Position numbers and translations under genes: made by a program. From contig NZ_CP042596.1 in the NCBI RefSeq assembly GCF_009914315.1, positions 744,001 to 808,000 of the forward strand: a stretch of DNA of 64,000 nucleotides. The letters run 5' to 3'. The notes below the pieces were generated by a model. The model saw nothing but the letters and a program-made list of their open reading frames with translations, did not search any database and had not been told where the DNA came from. The DNA is from Granulicella sp. WH15. Its GTDB lineage: Bacteria > Acidobacteriota > Terriglobia > Terriglobales > Acidobacteriaceae. Shown here piece by piece: positions 25,359 to 34,958 of this stretch; position 1 is the first letter of the stretch, and each line of letters opens with the position of its first letter.

Positions 25359-26923
25359 GCGCAATCGACCCCATCGAGCTGGCCGTCTTCAAGAGCGCCA
25401 CCCACTCCATCGCCGAAGAGATGGGCGCGACCCTGCGGCGGACCTCTTTTTCGCCCAATATCAAGGAGCGCCGCGACTACTCCTGCGCGGTCTTCGACGC
25501 CTCGGGCGAGGTGATCGCGATGGGCGACCACATGCCCGTCCACCTCGGCTCGATGCCCATGTCGGTGCGGGCGGCCATCGACGCGCTCACGCTGGGGCCG
25601 GGCGACATCGCCCTGCTCAACGACCCCTACGCGGGCGGAACCCACTTGCCCGATTTGACTATGGTGTTGCCGGTCTTTACCAAGGGCGAGTCCGCGCCGG
25701 TCTTCTACGTGGCCTCGCGGGCGCACCACGCCGACGTCGGCGGCATGTACCCCGGCTCGATGGGGCTGTGCCGCGAGGTCTACCAGGAGGGCCTGCGGAT
25801 TCCGCCGGTGAAGCTGGTGCGGGCGGGCGAGATCGACCCCGGCATCCTCGGCATCATCCTGCATAATGTGCGCACGCCGCGCGAGCGGGAGGGCGATTTG
25901 CTGAGCCAGATCGGGGCCTGCCGGGTGGGCGAGCTGCGGCTGCGGGAGCTGCTCGAAAAGTACGGTGCTGCACAAGCTCGGCTGTTTTCGACCGCGCTGC
26001 TGAACTACGCCGAGCGCCTGATGAGAGCGGAGATCGCCAAGGTGCCGCAGGGCCGCTTCGAGGCCGAGGACTTCCTCGACAACGACGGCTTCGGCAGCGA
26101 GCCGGTCCGCATTGCGGTGGCCATCACGGTTGCGGGCGAGGGCGTGACCATCGACTTCGCGGGCTCGCACGCGCAGATCGCCAGCAGCCTGAACGCGGTC
26201 TACGCGATTACCTACTCGGCGGTCTTCTACGTGTTGCGCTGCCTGCTGCCGGACGACGCTCCGGCCGCGGCTGGCCTCATGCGGCCGGTGACGATGCTGG
26301 CCCCGCTTGGCTCCATCGTCAACGCGCAGCTTCCGGCTCCGGTGGCTGGGGGCAACGTGGAGACCTCGCAGCGGATCGTGGACGTGCTGCTGCGGGCGCT
26401 GGCTGCGGCGCTGCCGACGAGGATTCCGGCGGCCAGCTCGGGCACGATGAACAACCTGACCATCGGCGGCGTGGACCCGAGAACCGGGCGCGCGTTTGCC
26501 TACTACGAGACGACCGCCGGAGGCCAGGGCGCGCGGCCCGGCGCGGACGGCCTCTCCGGCACCCACGCCCACATGACCAACTCGCTCAACACGCCGGTGG
26601 AAGCGCTCGAGTACGCCTACCCCTTCCGCGTCCGGACGTACGGCTATCGTGTTGGCTCGGGCGGCGCGGGCCAGTTCCGTGGAGGCGACGGGATCATACG
26701 CGAGATCGAGCTGACCACCCCGGCGCGGGTAACTCTGCTGGCCGATCGCCGCGTCTTCCAACCCTACGGGCTGGCAGGCGGCGAGTCTGGTGCGGCAGGC
26801 AGATCGTTGCACCGCTCAGGCGAAGAGTTGCTCGAGCTTCCGGGAAAGACAAGCCTCGAAATCAAGGCTGGCGATTCAATCCGAATCGAGTCCCCGGGCG
26901 GCGGCGGCTGGGGAGCTGCATGA
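25355..26923 (+). CDS. Hydantoinase/oxoprolinase family protein, subunit B
   Basis: 522 residues, the B subunit pairing with the preceding gene. Characteristic segments are EMGATLRRTSFSPNIKERRDYSCAVFD (about 24-50), GDHMPVHLGSMPMSV, NDPYAGGTHLPDLT (about 90-103), HHADVGGMYPGSM and the C-terminal YRVGSGGAGQFRGGDGIIREIEL (about 430-452). It is translationally coupled to subunit A. Together they form a cytoplasmic ATP-dependent amidohydrolase-type complex. A hairpin directly overlapping the stop (26922-26962) may terminate the transcript before eutB. Confidence 0.93.
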
Positions 26924-26962
26924 GCTATTAGGGCAAAGCTTTAGCCAGACCTCTAATAGCTC
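26922..26962 (+). terminator. Hairpin at the end of the hydantoinase operon
   Basis: GAGCTATTAG (26922-26931) and CTAATAGCTC (26953-26962) are perfect 10-bp inverted repeats; the loop contains a second near-palindrome (GGCAAAGCTTTAGCC). The stem includes the stop codon region of subunit B. No T run follows, so it may be a processing or stability hairpin rather than a classical terminator. Confidence 0.5.
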
Positions 26963-26974
26963 GAAGACGCCTTT

Positions 26975-27132
26975 GCCGTTGCTTGTTTTCTTGGTTGTCA
27001 TTCAGGAGCGAAGCGGAGGAATCTGCTTTTGTCGTTGTTCTTGCCGTTGCTTCTGGGGTAGGTCAGGGCTTTAGCCCGGACATTAAAACTCGCCACAGAA
27101 GCGGGCTTTAGCCCCCGAGGTATGCTTTCTTC
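26975..27132 (+). repeat. GGGCTTTAGCCC-type repeat, copy D2 (left of eutBC)
   Basis: GTTGCTTGTTTTCTTGG, GTCATTCAGGAGCGAAGCGG, AGGAATCTGCTT, a run of TTGYYGTTG-like units, GTAGGTCAGGGCTTTAGCCCGG, AAAACTCGCCACAGAAGCGG, and GCCCCCGAGGTATGCTTTCTT. An inverted copy with almost the same sequence lies at 29300-29490, so eutBC is bracketed by inverted repeats. Confidence 0.92.
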
Positions 27133-27181
27133 AATTCGCCACAAATCCGGCGATACAACAGGAATCGCTTACTATGCAGGC

Positions 27182-28570
27182 ATGACGTTTCTGCACAGCA
27201 GCGGTGGTGAGACCTTCCGGTTCGAAGACCTGCGGACACTGCTTGCCAAGGCCAGCCCGCTGCGCTCGGGAGACGAACTGGCCGGAGTCGCTGCCACCTC
27301 CGCCATCGAGCGTATGGCCGCGCGAATGGCTCTGGCGGACGTGCCGCTGAAGGAGTTTCTGCGCGAAGCGGTCATCCCCTACGAGAGCGACGATGTGACC
27401 CGGCTGATCGTGGACACGCATGACGCGGTAGCCTTCGCACCGATCAGCCACCTGACCGTGGGCGGTCTGCGGGACTGGCTGTTGAGCGATTCGTTCGACG
27501 AGGACGGCGTCACCCCAGCCGCGCTGGCCGAGGGTTTGACGCCGGAGATGGTGGCCGCGGTCTCGAAGCTGATGCGGAATCAGGACCTGATCCTGGTGGC
27601 CCGCAAGTGCCGCGTGGTGACGCGGTTTCGGACCACGGTGGGGCTTCCGGGCAGGCTCTCGGTGCGGCTCCAGCCCAACCACCCCACCGACGACGTGCAG
27701 GGCATCGTGGCCTCGACCATCGACGGGTTGCTCTATGGATGTGGGGATGCGGTCATCGGGATCAACCCGGCGGGCGACTCGCTCCACAACGCGGTTCGCC
27801 TGCTTCAGGTGCTGGACGAGTTCCGCCTACGTTATGAGGTGCCCGTGCAGAACTGCGTGCTGGCCCACATCACCCACGCCCTGCGGGCGATGGAGCAGGG
27901 CGCGCCGGTCGATCTGGTCTTTCAGTCGATTGCGGGAACGCAGGGGACGAACGAGAGCTTCGGGGTCTCGCTGGCGCTGCTCGAAGAGGCGCACCAGGCG
28001 GCGCTGGCGCTGGGGCGCGGCACCGTGGGGACCAACTGCATGTACTTCGAGACCGGGCAGGGCAGCGCCCTTTCGGCTGGTGCGAATCATGGGGTAGATC
28101 AGCAGACGTGCGAGGTGCGGGCCTACGCGGTGGCGCGGCGGTTCTCGCCGATGCTGGTCAACACGGTGGTCGGGTTCATCGGGCCGGAGTACCTCTACGA
28201 CGCCAAGCAGATCATCCGCGCAGGGCTTGAGGACCACTTCTGCGGCAAGCTGATGGGGCTGCCGATGGGCTGCGACATCTGCTACACCAACCACGCCGAG
28301 GCCGATCAGGACGACATGGACAGCTTGCTGACGCTGCTGGGCGTGGCCGGGGTGAACTTCATCATGGGCGTGCCGGGGGCGGACGACATCATGCTGAACT
28401 ACCAGAGCACCTCGTTCCACGACTCGCTGTACGTGCGTGAGGTGCTGGGGCTGCGGCGAGCGCCGGAGTTCGAAGCGTGGCTTGCCGGAATGGGGATTGT
28501 GGATGAGCGCGGCAGGCTGGCGGCCTCGCGGGCGGTGGCGGAGAGGCTGTTGCCGGTGGGGTTGCGATGA
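27182..28570 (+). CDS. eutB: Ethanolamine ammonia-lyase large subunit
   Basis: 462 residues, the catalytic heavy chain of the adenosylcobalamin-dependent lyase converting ethanolamine to acetaldehyde and ammonia. Family landmarks are ETFRFEDLRTLLAKASPLRSGDELAG (N-terminus), TVGLPGRLSVRLQPNHPTDD (about 160-179), the CGDAVIGINPAGDS segment, FQSIAGTQGTNESFGV (about 247-262), YFETGQGSALSAGANHG (about 286-302) and MGLPMGCDICYTNHAEADQDDMD (about 358-380). I prefer the ATG at 27182 because the earlier ATG (27122) lies inside repeat D2. The stop overlaps the eutC start. No eut shell, eutA reactivase or regulator genes are seen nearby. Confidence 0.95.
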   Translation: MTFLHSSGGETFRFEDLRTLLAKASPLRSGDELAGVAATSAIERMAARMALADVPLKEFLREAVIPYESDDVTRLIVDTHDAVAFAPISHLTVGGLRDWLLSDSFDEDGVTPAALAEGLTPEMVAAVSKLMRNQDLILVARKCRVVTRFRTTVGLPGRLSVRLQPNHPTDDVQGIVASTIDGLLYGCGDAVIGINPAGDSLHNAVRLLQVLDEFRLRYEVPVQNCVLAHITHALRAMEQGAPVDLVFQSIAGTQGTNESFGVSLALLEEAHQAALALGRGTVGTNCMYFETGQGSALSAGANHGVDQQTCEVRAYAVARRFSPMLVNTVVGFIGPEYLYDAKQIIRAGLEDHFCGKLMGLPMGCDICYTNHAEADQDDMDSLLTLLGVAGVNFIMGVPGADDIMLNYQSTSFHDSLYVREVLGLRRAPEFEAWLAGMGIVDERGRLAASRAVAERLLPVGLR

Positions 28571-29322
28571 AGGATGAGCTGGCGCGGGATGCGTGGGCGG
28601 GGTTGGCGCGGTGGACTCCGGCCCGGATCGCGCTGGGGCGCGTGGGGGTGAGCGTGCCGACCGGGGCCACGCTGGAGTTTGGAATGGCCCACGCGCGGGC
28701 GCGGGATGCGATCCATACTCCGCTGGATGTGGCTGGGCTTGCTGCGGAGCTGCGGGATGCTGGCTTTGCGACGGATGCCGTGACGACCCGGACTTTATCG
28801 AGGGCGGAGTATTTGCTGAGGCCGGATCTGGGGCGGCGGTTGTCTGCGGCTTCTCGTGAGGCGATTGTTTGCGATGGTGCTGCGGGCCGATTGACCGTGG
28901 TGATGGCCGATGGTTTGTCGGCGCTGGCTCCACGGCGTCATGCGGTGCCGTTGCTGGTGGCACTGCGGCAGAGGCTGATCGACTGGACGCTCGATACGGT
29001 GTTTATTGCAACGCAGGCTCGCGTGGCTGTGGGTGACGAGATTGGCGAGCTGCGCGGGGCGGAGGCAGTGCTGGTCCTGATCGGCGAACGGCCAGGGTTG
29101 CAGGCCAGCGACAGCTTGGGGGCTTATCTGACGTACGCGCCGCGAGTGGGGTGCTCGGATGCGGAGCGGAATTGCGTCTCGAATGTGCGGGTGGGTGGGT
29201 TGGGTTATGAGGAGGCGGCTGGGTTGTTGGGGCGGCTGCTGGAAGGTGCAAGACGGCTTGGCGGCAGTGGGGTGGGGTTGAAGGATGAGGGTGAAGAAAA
29301 GAAAGCATACCTCGGGGGCTGA
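28567..29322 (+). CDS. eutC: Ethanolamine ammonia-lyase small subunit
   Basis: 251 residues, the light chain that completes the AdoCbl site with EutB. ARIALGRVGVSVPTGATLEFGMAHARARDA (about 18-47), LSRAEYLLRPDLGRRLS (about 78-94), VVMADGLSALA, GEIGELRGAEAVLVLIGERPGLQASDSLGAYLTYAPR (about 158-193) and the NCVSNVRVGGLGYEEAA segment match the family. It is coupled to eutB by a 4-bp overlap. The last codons (KKAYLGG and the stop) coincide with the beginning of repeat D3, so the natural C-terminus has apparently been replaced or trimmed by repeat sequence. Confidence 0.94.
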   Translation: MKDELARDAWAGLARWTPARIALGRVGVSVPTGATLEFGMAHARARDAIHTPLDVAGLAAELRDAGFATDAVTTRTLSRAEYLLRPDLGRRLSAASREAIVCDGAAGRLTVVMADGLSALAPRRHAVPLLVALRQRLIDWTLDTVFIATQARVAVGDEIGELRGAEAVLVLIGERPGLQASDSLGAYLTYAPRVGCSDAERNCVSNVRVGGLGYEEAAGLLGRLLEGARRLGGSGVGLKDEGEEKKAYLGG

Positions 29323-29490
29323 AGCCCGCTTCTGTGGAGAGTTTTAATATCCGGGCTAAAGCCCGGACCTACCCCAGAGGCAACGGCAAAGGCAACAGCA
29401 AAGACAACAGCAAGAACAAAGACAGAAGCAGATTCCTCCGCTTCGCTCCTGAATGACAACCAAGAAAACAAGCAACAACAAAGAAACAGG
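29300..29490 (-). repeat. GGGCTTTAGCCC-type repeat, copy D3 (right of eutBC, inverted)
   Basis: Reverse-complement orientation relative to D2: AAAGCATACCTCGGGGGCTGAAGCCC, CCGGGCTAAAGCCCGGACCTACC, an expanded run of GGCAACAGCAAAGACAACAGC-like units, GCAGATTCCTCCGCTTCGC, TCCTGAATGACAACC and CCAAGAAAACAAGCAAC. The repeat run is longer than in D2, giving about 190 bp against 155. It overlaps the end of eutC. Between it and the next short repeat (29491-29550) nothing else is seen. Confidence 0.92.
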
Positions 29491-29550
29491 CAACAACGAG
29501 GGGGTTCATTCATTGACGGTTTCGTCGCCGATGGGTGGATGACTTCAAGT

Positions 29551-29613
29551 GCAAAAGCGCCCTTGCGCCGGGCGGGCGGCACTTCGTGCGGTTCTGGACG
29601 CTTCGCGTGTTTT
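29551..29613. repeat. Short palindromic repeat, copy C2
   Basis: GCAAAAGCGCCCTTGCGCCGGGCGG, hairpins GCACTTCGTGC and ACGCTTCGCGT, then GTTTTT. Nearly identical to copy C1. It lies at the stop of the NCS2 permease gene, in the convergent gap with eutC. Confidence 0.85.
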
Positions 29614-30926
29614 TAGCCGTGGCTCATCCACGCAAAGCGTGCCAGAAAGAGCAGCGCCAGCAGGTAAAGCATCCAGTGCTGACGGCGGCCACGGCCCGTG
29701 GCCAGCTCGAGGACCGCGAAGCTGATGAGGCCGAAGGATAGGCCGGTGGCGATCGAGTAAGTGAGCGGGATCGTGATGAGCGTCAGAAAGCTGGGGATGG
29801 CCACGCGCGGCTCGTCCCAGTCGATGCGCGCCGCGCCCGCGACCATGAGGGCTCCGACCAGAATTAGCGCGGGCGCGGTGGCGAAGTCGGGGATGGCTCC
29901 TACGGCGGGGGCGACGAAGATCGCAGCGAGAAAGAGGAGACCGGTGACGATGGCTGTGACGCCGGTGCGGCCTCCTGCTGCTACTCCGGCTGACGACTCG
30001 ATGTAGCTGGTGACCGTGCTGGTGCCCGCGAGCGAGCCTATTACTGTTGCCGAGGCATCCGCGAAGAAGATGCGGTCGAGACGCGGGATGGTGTGGTCTT
30101 CGGCGATCAGGCCCGCGCGCTCGGTGACCGCGACCAGGGTGCCGATGTTGTCGAAGAGATCGACGAAGAGGAAGACGAAGATAATCTCGAGCGCGTTCAT
30201 CCGTAGCGCCCCGCGCAGGTCGAGGTGGAAGGCGGTCTCGCGGATGGCCAGCGGGTTGAAGGTGGACGGGTGCCACTGCACCTGGTGGCAGGCGATGCCG
30301 AGGGCCAGCGTCGTAAGTACGCCGAGCAGCATCGCGGCCTTGACCCGGTAGGCCGAGAGTATGGCGATGAAGACGATGCCGAAGATGGCGAGCTGGACCG
30401 AATGATCGTGGAGGTTGCCGAGCGTGACCGTGGTGGCCGGGCTGGGCACGATGAGGCCGGAGTTGCGCAGCCCGATGAAGGCTATGAAGAGGCCGATGCC
30501 CCCGGCCACGGCGGCGTGGAGCTGGTAGGGGATGGCGGCGACGAGTCTTTGGCGGATGCCCCCGAAGGTGAGCAGCAGAAAGATGACGCCCGAGAGGAAG
30601 ACGGCTCCGAGTGCGGTCTGCCAGGGGATGCCCATGCCCTTGACGACGGTGTAAGTGAAGTAGGCGTTCAGCCCCATGCCGGGCGCGAGCGCGAGCGGGT
30701 AGTTGGCCAGCGCGCCCATCAGGATGGAGCCGATGGCCGCGCAGAGGCAGGTGCTGGTGGTGACGGCGGCCAGCGGCATCCCCGTCTGCGAGAGGATGGC
30801 GGGGTTGACGAAGATAATGTACGCCATGGTGATGAAGGTGGTGAGACCGGCGAGGGTCTCGGTCCGCCAGGTGGCGTTGTGGTGTGCGAACTGGAAGTGC
30901 TCTTCGAGGCGCTGCTGCAGGGTCAT
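29613..30926 (-). CDS. NCS2-family purine permease (AzgA/PbuG-like)
   Basis: 437 residues with about 12 or more membrane segments, of the nucleobase/ascorbate NCS2 group (adenine/guanine/hypoxanthine type). Signatures are TWRTETLAGLTTFITMAYIIFVNPAIL (about 20-46), the APGMGLNAYFTY motif (about 82-93), FVFLFVDLFDNIGTLVAV (about 245-262) and GTSTVTSYIESSAGVAAGGRTG (about 298-319). It imports purine bases by proton symport. The neighbouring hydantoinase genes could be linked to purine or pyrimidine breakdown, but they lie on the other strand and the link is speculative. Confidence 0.93.
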   Translation of the reverse strand: MTLQQRLEEHFQFAHHNATWRTETLAGLTTFITMAYIIFVNPAILSQTGMPLAAVTTSTCLCAAIGSILMGALANYPLALAPGMGLNAYFTYTVVKGMGIPWQTALGAVFLSGVIFLLLTFGGIRQRLVAAIPYQLHAAVAGGIGLFIAFIGLRNSGLIVPSPATTVTLGNLHDHSVQLAIFGIVFIAILSAYRVKAAMLLGVLTTLALGIACHQVQWHPSTFNPLAIRETAFHLDLRGALRMNALEIIFVFLFVDLFDNIGTLVAVTERAGLIAEDHTIPRLDRIFFADASATVIGSLAGTSTVTSYIESSAGVAAGGRTGVTAIVTGLLFLAAIFVAPAVGAIPDFATAPALILVGALMVAGAARIDWDEPRVAIPSFLTLITIPLTYSIATGLSFGLISFAVLELATGRGRRQHWMLYLLALLFLARFAWMSHG

Positions 30927-30995
30927 GGAGGGGCTTTCGCGGGAACGGCCGCCAGCCTTGTGAGCTGGCGGCCGAGTTAAGCATAAGGCCTTGCG

Positions 30996-33900
30996 TTAGA
31001 AGGTAAGACCGAGGGACATCTGGATCTGGCGCGGTGCTCCGATGGTGTGCTTGGTGATGCCGAGGCCGCCCGCCTGCTTGGTGTAGAGGCTGTAGGGATC
31101 GGTGCTGTAGCCGGGGGCGTTGTTGTAGCCTTCGTTCTGCGAGACGTTGTCGGTAGGGATATCGAAGCTGCTGGTGTTGGTGACGTTGAAGACGTCGAAG
31201 GTGTAGCGCAGCTTGAAGATATCGTGGATAGGAAGTACTTTGACCAGCGAGGCGTCGGTACGCTTCTGCCAGGTCTGGCGGAAGATGTTGCGCTGGCCGC
31301 TGGTGAAGCCGGTCTCGAAGACGTCGCCGTTGGGGACGCCCTGCGTGCCCTGGGCGATGAGCGGGATGGTGAAGCAGGAGGCCTTGAGGGCCGCGCCGGT
31401 CTGGGTTTTTTCGTTGTAGAAGGCTCCGGAGTCGCCGGTGAGGGCGTTCTTGGGAGTGCAGCCGGGAGCCAGGGGGACGATGGGGTTGGTGATGCCGTCG
31501 AAGGTGCTGTAGTAGAGGCTGCCGACGGCTCCCGAGTAGTCGATGACGCTGTAGGGCTGGCCGCTCTGGATGATGCCGATACCGTTGAGGGACCAGCTAT
31601 TGAAGAGCTTGCCCCTCAGGGTACCGTCGCCGTAGAACTTGGGCAGCGTGTAGCTATAGGTGAAGTTGAGGACGTGGGTGCGGTCGAAGTCGGCCGAGCC
31701 GTAGCCGCTGCGCAGGTTGTTGGGATCGTTGCCGTTATAGAAGAGGCCGAGGGCGCTCTGTTCATCGGTGGCGTGCGAGTAGGTGTAGGAGAGACCGGCC
31801 TGGAAGCCGTGGCTGAGGCGCTTCTCCACGTGCGCTTGAAGCGCGTGGTAGGCGGAGATTCCAGCGGCGGTGTAGGTCTCGGACTCGGACGAGAGGCCGG
31901 TGTAGGGGACGCGGAGGTCGACGTTGCCGCCCTCGTAGTTCTGCTGCATCTGCCCGTACTGGCAGTTGCCCTCGGTGGGGTCGTTCACGCAGATGGGGGC
32001 GAAGGTGTTGTTGTCGAGGACAGTGTAGCCGTAGCTGAAGTATTGGGCGTTGGGTCCACCGGCCAGAGTGGGGTTGTTCTTGGTGGCGACGTGTGCCTGG
32101 TTGAACGGCAGCGGGATGACCTGGTGACGGCCCAGGTTGCCGACGTAGCCCAGCTCGACCATCAGGTAGTTGGTCGGCTGCCACTGCACGTTGAAGGTGA
32201 AGTTGATGCTGTAGGGCAGCTTGTTGGCGCGGTTGTAGTCACCCAGCGTAAAGGGCTGCGCTCCGGCGATGATGCTGGCCGCATTGGGCAGGGACTTGGT
32301 GACGTCGGCGGCGCTGGGGTTCGACGGGCCGGGGCCGCGCACAGATCCCCAGGGCGTCGCCAGCGAGTAGTCGCTGGTGTCGGGGCCACCGGGGGTTCCG
32401 GCTCCGCAGACGGGGATGTAGAAGTCGTAGAGATAGCTGGTTTTGCCGTAGGGGGAGGAACTGTAGCTGCAATGCTGCTCGGTGACGAAGGGCGGTGTCT
32501 GGCTGACGCCGAAGGGGCCGCCGGAGATCTCGCCCGCCGCGTATCCGGGCGAGAGGTAGGTGTACAGCTCGCCGCGGTCGTAGTACATGCCGGTTCCGGC
32601 GCGGACGACCACCTTGTTCTGGAAGATGGTCGGCTGCCAGGCGGCTCCAATGCGGGGCGCGATGCCCCACTGGCGGCCGGTGAGTGTGGTGTTGCTGACG
32701 CCGCTGGTGCCGTTGGCGTTGTTGCCTGCGATGATGATGCCTGAGTTGGCGATGATGTCGCCGCCGACGTTATAGCTGTAGAGCGAGGGGTCGAAGTTGT
32801 AGAGGCGGCCGTTCTTTTCGGTCAGGCCACCGTTCCAGTCGTAGCGGATTCCGGCGGTGATGGTGAGGTTCGGCTTTACCTGGAACTTATCCGAGAGGTA
32901 GAGGCCGAGCTGGTTGGCGCGGTAGTAGCGGTTGGCGTCGCCCTGCAGGTAGGTGGTGGCGACGAAGCCGTTGGTGCTGTACGGAGTGATCCAGTTCTTG
33001 GCGAAGGTGGCGAAGTCGGGCGACGCCACCGAGCCTTTGCCGGTGCGCTGGTCGCGCACGTTGAGCTGCGTGTACGCGTAGCTGCCGCCGAAGGTGACTG
33101 CGTGCTTGCCCTTGGTCCAGATGGCGTTGGCCGAGGGCTGGAAGCGGTTCTGGAAGATGCCGGTGTTGGGGCTCTGCGACGAGGCGGCAGGCCCGATGCT
33201 GAGCGACTGCGCGCCCAGGCCGTCGGGGGTGTTGGAGCCGAGCGTATCCACTATCGTCAGGCCGGGGAAGTAAGAGCCGAAGGCCGGGGTCATGGCCGCT
33301 GCCGGGGTGTTGGCCTGTCCGGGAGCCCAGGGCTGGTCGTTGGTGCTATAGGCCTTCTCGCGCACATAGCCCAGGGTCTCGGTGATGCTGAGGCTGGGGC
33401 GCAGCGACTGTACGTTATTGATGGAGATGACCTGCGAGCCGGTGTCCATGTGCTCGGTGAAGCCGCGCACGTTGGAGACGGCGAAGGGGGAGCTGTTGGG
33501 ATCGTGCTGGTAGTAGTACTTGATGGCGAGAATGTCTTTGGGCGTGGCGTTCCAATCCAGCGAGGTAGCAAGCTGATCGGAGATGAACGAGGACGTGCCG
33601 GTCTGGAAGGAGTTGTAGGGCGAGAAGAAGCTGGGCGCGTGGCCGTTGTCGTTCGGGATCAGCCAGCTTCCGTCGGGGTTCTTGGCCTGGAACATGGCGA
33701 GGCCGACCGGGTTGGTGGACCAGTCGCGGGCGGTGACGTCGAAGCCGTTCTCGCCGATGGTGAGCTGGCCGGGATTGTTGGGATCGGGCACGCCGAAGCT
33801 GTTATTGACGAGCTGAGCCAGCCCGATGGGAGTGCGATTAGTGTCGCTGAGGCCGACCGGCACGGGAGCTTCGGTGTCGCCGGTCTCCTGGTCGGAGATG

Positions 33901-34958
33901 TAGAGGTGCTGGTAGCCGATGAAGCCGAAGAGCTTGTCCTTGATGATGGGGCCGGAGATCGTTCCGCCCGCGATGTAGCGGTGGAGCTGCGGGTTCTTGT
34001 CGCTCTCGGGGACGTTGGAGTCCTTCTTGAAGAAGAAGGGCGCGGCGTTCATAAAGTTGGTGCCGCGGTGCCCGTAGGCGCTGCCGTGGATGGCGTTGCC
34101 GCCGGACTTGGTGCTGAGGTCGATGTGCGCGCCCGAGGCCGAGCCTTGCTGCGCGTCGTACATGCTGGCGTTGACGCGGGCCTCTTCGATGGTTTCCGGC
34201 GCGGGCGTGGGGATGGCGTTGCCGATGGCGAGATAGACCGATGACGCGCTCTGGATCAGCCCGCCCGCCCCGGCGATGCCGTTGCCGGTGTTATTGATGA
34301 CGCGCGCCGAGGCCACCTGGCTGGTGCTCTTGCCGTTGAAGAGGTTGCTGCCGTCGACGCCGTTGAGCTGGAAGCTGTTGGAGGTGTCGCGCTGGCCGTT
34401 GGCCCATATGGGCGAGTTGCCGAGGCCCGAGTTGACGCCGGTGCCGCCGGGTAGCTCCGCATTGACGCCGGGCGAGAGGATGGCCAGCCCGGTGAAGCTG
34501 CCGGTGGGCAACGGGATGGACTCGATCTGCGTCTTGTCGAGGACGTAGCCGTTGGTGGTGTCGGCGGCGTTCAGCAGCGGGTTCACGTCGACCGTCACCG
34601 AGTCTGAGACCGCGCCGACCTGGAGCTGCGCGGGCAGGGTCACGGTGCGGTCGGCCTGGACGAGGATGCCGGGGAAGCGCTTGGTGGAGAAGCCGTCGCG
34701 GCTGAAGACCAGCGTGTAGTTGCCAATGGGGAGGTTCTGGAAGGTGTAGAAGCCGTTGCTGCCGGAGGTCTGGGTGCGCTGGATGCCGGTCTGCTCGCTG
34801 GTGGCGGTGACGGCGGTGCCGGGCAGGATAGAGCCGGAGGGATCGGTGATCTCGCCGGTGATGCCCCCGAGGGTCTGCTGGGCGAGCGCGGTGGAGGAGG
34901 CAAAGAGAGCGAACAGAAGAACCAGGACGGCGGCGAAGGTACGGCGACAGTTGAACAT
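30996..34958 (-). CDS. Oar-like TonB-dependent receptor with carboxypeptidase-regulatory-like domain
   Basis: 1320 residues. A signal peptide (TFAAVLVLLFALFASSTALAQ) is followed by a CarboxypepD_reg-like beta-sandwich (GGITGEITDPSGSILPGTAV ... FSRDGFSTKRFPG, about 27-105), a plug domain (IESIPLPTGSFTGLAILSPGVN) and a long beta-barrel ending in QIQMSLGLTF, with the terminal phenylalanine typical of outer-membrane barrels. Such giant receptors are abundant in Acidobacteria; substrates are probably carbohydrates or peptides but are unknown. The start at MFNCRRTF (34958) is chosen for the signal peptide, with GGAGAGG upstream; the frame remains open for 80 further codons into a non-coding region. 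Confidence 0.92.
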   Translation of the reverse strand: MFNCRRTFAAVLVLLFALFASSTALAQQTLGGITGEITDPSGSILPGTAVTATSEQTGIQRTQTSGSNGFYTFQNLPIGNYTLVFSRDGFSTKRFPGILVQADRTVTLPAQLQVGAVSDSVTVDVNPLLNAADTTNGYVLDKTQIESIPLPTGSFTGLAILSPGVNAELPGGTGVNSGLGNSPIWANGQRDTSNSFQLNGVDGSNLFNGKSTSQVASARVINNTGNGIAGAGGLIQSASSVYLAIGNAIPTPAPETIEEARVNASMYDAQQGSASGAHIDLSTKSGGNAIHGSAYGHRGTNFMNAAPFFFKKDSNVPESDKNPQLHRYIAGGTISGPIIKDKLFGFIGYQHLYISDQETGDTEAPVPVGLSDTNRTPIGLAQLVNNSFGVPDPNNPGQLTIGENGFDVTARDWSTNPVGLAMFQAKNPDGSWLIPNDNGHAPSFFSPYNSFQTGTSSFISDQLATSLDWNATPKDILAIKYYYQHDPNSSPFAVSNVRGFTEHMDTGSQVISINNVQSLRPSLSITETLGYVREKAYSTNDQPWAPGQANTPAAAMTPAFGSYFPGLTIVDTLGSNTPDGLGAQSLSIGPAASSQSPNTGIFQNRFQPSANAIWTKGKHAVTFGGSYAYTQLNVRDQRTGKGSVASPDFATFAKNWITPYSTNGFVATTYLQGDANRYYRANQLGLYLSDKFQVKPNLTITAGIRYDWNGGLTEKNGRLYNFDPSLYSYNVGGDIIANSGIIIAGNNANGTSGVSNTTLTGRQWGIAPRIGAAWQPTIFQNKVVVRAGTGMYYDRGELYTYLSPGYAAGEISGGPFGVSQTPPFVTEQHCSYSSSPYGKTSYLYDFYIPVCGAGTPGGPDTSDYSLATPWGSVRGPGPSNPSAADVTKSLPNAASIIAGAQPFTLGDYNRANKLPYSINFTFNVQWQPTNYLMVELGYVGNLGRHQVIPLPFNQAHVATKNNPTLAGGPNAQYFSYGYTVLDNNTFAPICVNDPTEGNCQYGQMQQNYEGGNVDLRVPYTGLSSESETYTAAGISAYHALQAHVEKRLSHGFQAGLSYTYSHATDEQSALGLFYNGNDPNNLRSGYGSADFDRTHVLNFTYSYTLPKFYGDGTLRGKLFNSWSLNGIGIIQSGQPYSVIDYSGAVGSLYYSTFDGITNPIVPLAPGCTPKNALTGDSGAFYNEKTQTGAALKASCFTIPLIAQGTQGVPNGDVFETGFTSGQRNIFRQTWQKRTDASLVKVLPIHDIFKLRYTFDVFNVTNTSSFDIPTDNVSQNEGYNNAPGYSTDPYSLYTKQAGGLGITKHTIGAPRQIQMSLGLTF

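Noticed and set aside
30926..30995. Operon between the Oar-like receptor and the NCS2 permease
   Set aside because: Both are on the minus strand with a 69-bp gap, but there is no functional or translational coupling. Separate transcription is as likely.
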